A DNA stretch of 64,000 nucleotides from Aplectana chamaeleonis (Eukaryota > Nematoda > Chromadorea > Rhabditida > Cosmocercidae). Position 1 is the first letter of the stretch, and every line of letters begins with the position of its first letter. The notes under the pieces were generated by a model. It had not been told where the DNA came from. It saw nothing but the letters and a program-made list of their open reading frames with translations, and ran no database searches. Of this stretch, positions 62,161 to 64,000 are shown in pieces. The stretch spans positions 1,364,001 through 1,428,000 of the forward strand of contig JAPDOI010000143.1 in the NCBI GenBank assembly GCA_029168955.1, given 5' to 3'. The translations under genes and the position numbers were made by a program.

Positions 62161-62870
62161 CGTCTGCACGGGGTGTGAACAATCTTGCCCTCGTTAAAGC
62201 AGCAATTTATAACCACTCGGATCACTGAGAAGATGTAATAAACGTTTTTTTTCTTGTTTTGTGTGGAGTGTTAACATTTTCTAATGTATGGCATATAAAA
62301 ACAGTATTAAAATTTAATGTGACTTTGAGAGAAGTATAAAGTATTGTTGTAATAACTGTGATTCGAATGACTAAGTTTGATCATCGTGAAGAACGCCGAC
62401 GTCGAAGATTCTGGCTTTGCAGGTAGCGGATCGGATGCGCCTCTCCTCTATAGATTTCGTCCTACGATGGTGCCTCTCGCCATAAGCAATCATCTCTCTC
62501 TACGTGGAGAGACACCAGAGCCTTACCATCACCTGAAATGAGGGTGATATGTACATTATATAGGGAAGCGGTAGCAGATTAGAAAACGCTCACGTCTTCC
62601 ATCGGCCTTCTTTGCACGCTTCAATAAACTCTGTGATCTGGAGGTGGCTGAGTCCGTGCCTTGATGGACATTTAAAAAGCCCTTCCGAGGGTGAAGCCAT
62701 TGAAGTGCCAACTTCATAGGATCTACTGTAAGGACACTTGGCCCATTCCTTTCAACACTGAATAAATAGGGGTGTGTATACAAGTCTGTTGGTACCTGCT
62801 CGTTGGTGCCCCTGCTTCTACTGAACCCAGCAGACGTTTGAGTGTACACAGGGAACGTTCGAGCGATATA
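62161..62870. other. Flank upstream of RTE copy 2
   Basis: AT-rich to 62400, then mixed composition. A 116-codon minus-strand frame (62556-62906) has no recognised domain. The segment differs entirely from the 5' flank of RTE copy 1. Confidence 0.35.
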
Positions 62871-64000
62871 GCGTGCACAACTATATCGCGAAAGTATCCC
62901 GCACATTGCATAAAGGTGTCGCCGTCCGGCACACTAAGGCCTCTGGTCCGTAACACCTTAGGATCCGTACCTAGGGAGTCATGGAGTCTTTGGCCACAAG
63001 CCACAATATCGCCACCCTGAACTGTTGATCGCTGTCGAGTGATATCCAAAAAACTGCGCTATCCAGACTTCTGAGCTATTTCCATGCACCGTTTGCTGCT
63101 TTGCAGGAAACCCGCCTCAAGGATAGACCCGTCATCAGCGTCGGAGAGTACACCATCTACTGCGGTAACGCTGACGATAGGAGAGTGGGAGGCTGTGCAA
63201 TAGCTGTAAGGAAGGATTTCAATGGTATGGTCAAGGAGTTTGGCTCAACGTCGTGCCGGAATGCATTCGTACGACTGCGGGATCACAGAGGATTCAATCT
63301 GTGGATAGTGAGTGCTCATGCGCCCACTGAAACCGCCGAAGACAATTCGAAGGATGCGTTTTATGAGGAACTCAATACGTTGCTGGCCAGGATACCTTGT
63401 CAACATGCTGTTGTCGTGGGGATTGACGCAAATGCGAAGATGGGACTTGATCAGGAATCCGAAGTACTCGGTAAATGGTTCTGCAGTGGAGCAAACATCG
63501 GACAATGGCTACCGCCTTGTCGACTTTGTGAACGCAGTGGTCTGATTATTGCATCGACATTCAAGAGGAATCATCGCCGCCATCAGCTTACGTGGCAGGG
63601 ACCAACCCGGCTATCTCCAGAAGAGCAGCGGAAGCGGAAGATGACAACTTTGAAACTACAGCTTGACTATGTCCTGACGAGGAATATTCCAGTATCGGAC
63701 ATTCGAAGATCTAGAGCTGTGTGGGATGTCGCATTCGATTCGGATCACCGTCCTGTTCTGTTGAACTTCACTGCGAGTATTTATGAAAGGAAGCGAGGGG
63801 CTCAGCCTCTCAGAGGATTGACATGACAAGTCTCAGAGATGAAGAGTGCAGAAGGAATTTCCGACAACGCGTTTCTATTCACATCGAATTACGGACTAAG
63901 AAGAAACTTTGCGACGCGGATTCTTTTGTCAAGTGCATCCAGGACGCTTCGAAAGAGGCACTCCCGGTTGTACAGCCTAAGAAGAAGTTCGCCTACGTCT
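62871..64000 (+). mobile_element. RTE-type LINE, copy 2 (5' part, cut by window end)
   Basis: From GCGTGCACAACTATATCGCG onward it is nearly identical to RTE copy 1 (26980-30156) in opposite orientation. The 5' UTR of about 110 bp and the start codon at 62981 are shared. It continues past the right edge of the window. Confidence 0.92.
62981..64000 (+). pseudogene. RTE ORF2, copy 2: endonuclease and linker, inactivated
   Basis: Starts MESLATSHNIATLNC, then TGA at 63026-63028 where copy 1 has CGA. The frame reopens and reads QETRLKDRP, VSAHAPTE, GIDANAKMG and SDHRPVLLNF to about 63800, with all endonuclease motifs. Copy 2 carries a two-base loss at about 63480 (TCTGCAGTGG against TCTACCCAGTGG) which, with the one-base loss shared by both copies, restores the frame. 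A further one-base loss near 63812 (CTCTCAGAGG against CTCTCCAGAGG) ends this frame at 63826; the sequence continues in the next frame to the edge. Confidence 0.9.

Overview
The window looks like nuclear DNA of a strongylid nematode, most likely a hookworm (Ancylostoma or Necator type). This is an inference from five things read directly in the sequence: RTE-type LINEs, a decayed mariner transposase, a multi-exon cathepsin B gene with nematode-style TTTCAG acceptors, a 20-nt exact match to the SL1 spliced leader, and a very dense load of short inverted-repeat elements (MITEs). There is no sign of bacterial or viral gene organisation. Nearly all open frames of 60-145 codons are chance frames or products of repeats.

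Layout. 1-13.8 kb: MITEs, a dead mariner copy (about 4.4-5.2 kb, minus), two 42-bp minisatellites (5.76 and 9.27 kb) and a LINE reverse-transcriptase fragment (8.4-8.8 kb, minus). 13.8-21.0 kb: a nested composite, in which an inverted-repeat element carries a tRNA-like SINE and is split by a 5.35-kb satellite of 17 units of about 312 bp, bracketed by a 15-bp target-site duplication. 21.4-26.2 kb: further inverted-repeat elements. 27.0-30.2 kb: a nearly full-length but frameshifted RTE LINE (minus), nested in another LINE relic that resumes at 30.5-31.1 kb. 31-36.9 kb: a giant hairpin, an orphan exon-like frame and more MITEs.

The one convincing host gene is a cathepsin B-like cysteine protease on the plus strand. 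It was assembled from 11 short exons between 36,910 and 55,986. Ten exons join in phase with GT/AG sites; about 17 kb of the locus is three introns (5.9, 2.9 and 8.4 kb) packed with MITEs. The Cys, His and Asn active-site residues are present, but the exon-8 acceptor looks broken and no start codon is visible, so the locus may be newly damaged or have an unseen 5' exon. 56-62.9 kb is repeats again. A second RTE copy starts at 62,871 and runs off the right edge.

The elements form families. A terminal motif TTAAAGGCA recurs on at least a dozen MITEs with different interiors. Others have TA-type ends (Tc1/mariner-like). Nested copies give relative insertion ages. Boundaries of repeats and MITEs were read by eye and may be off by a few bases.
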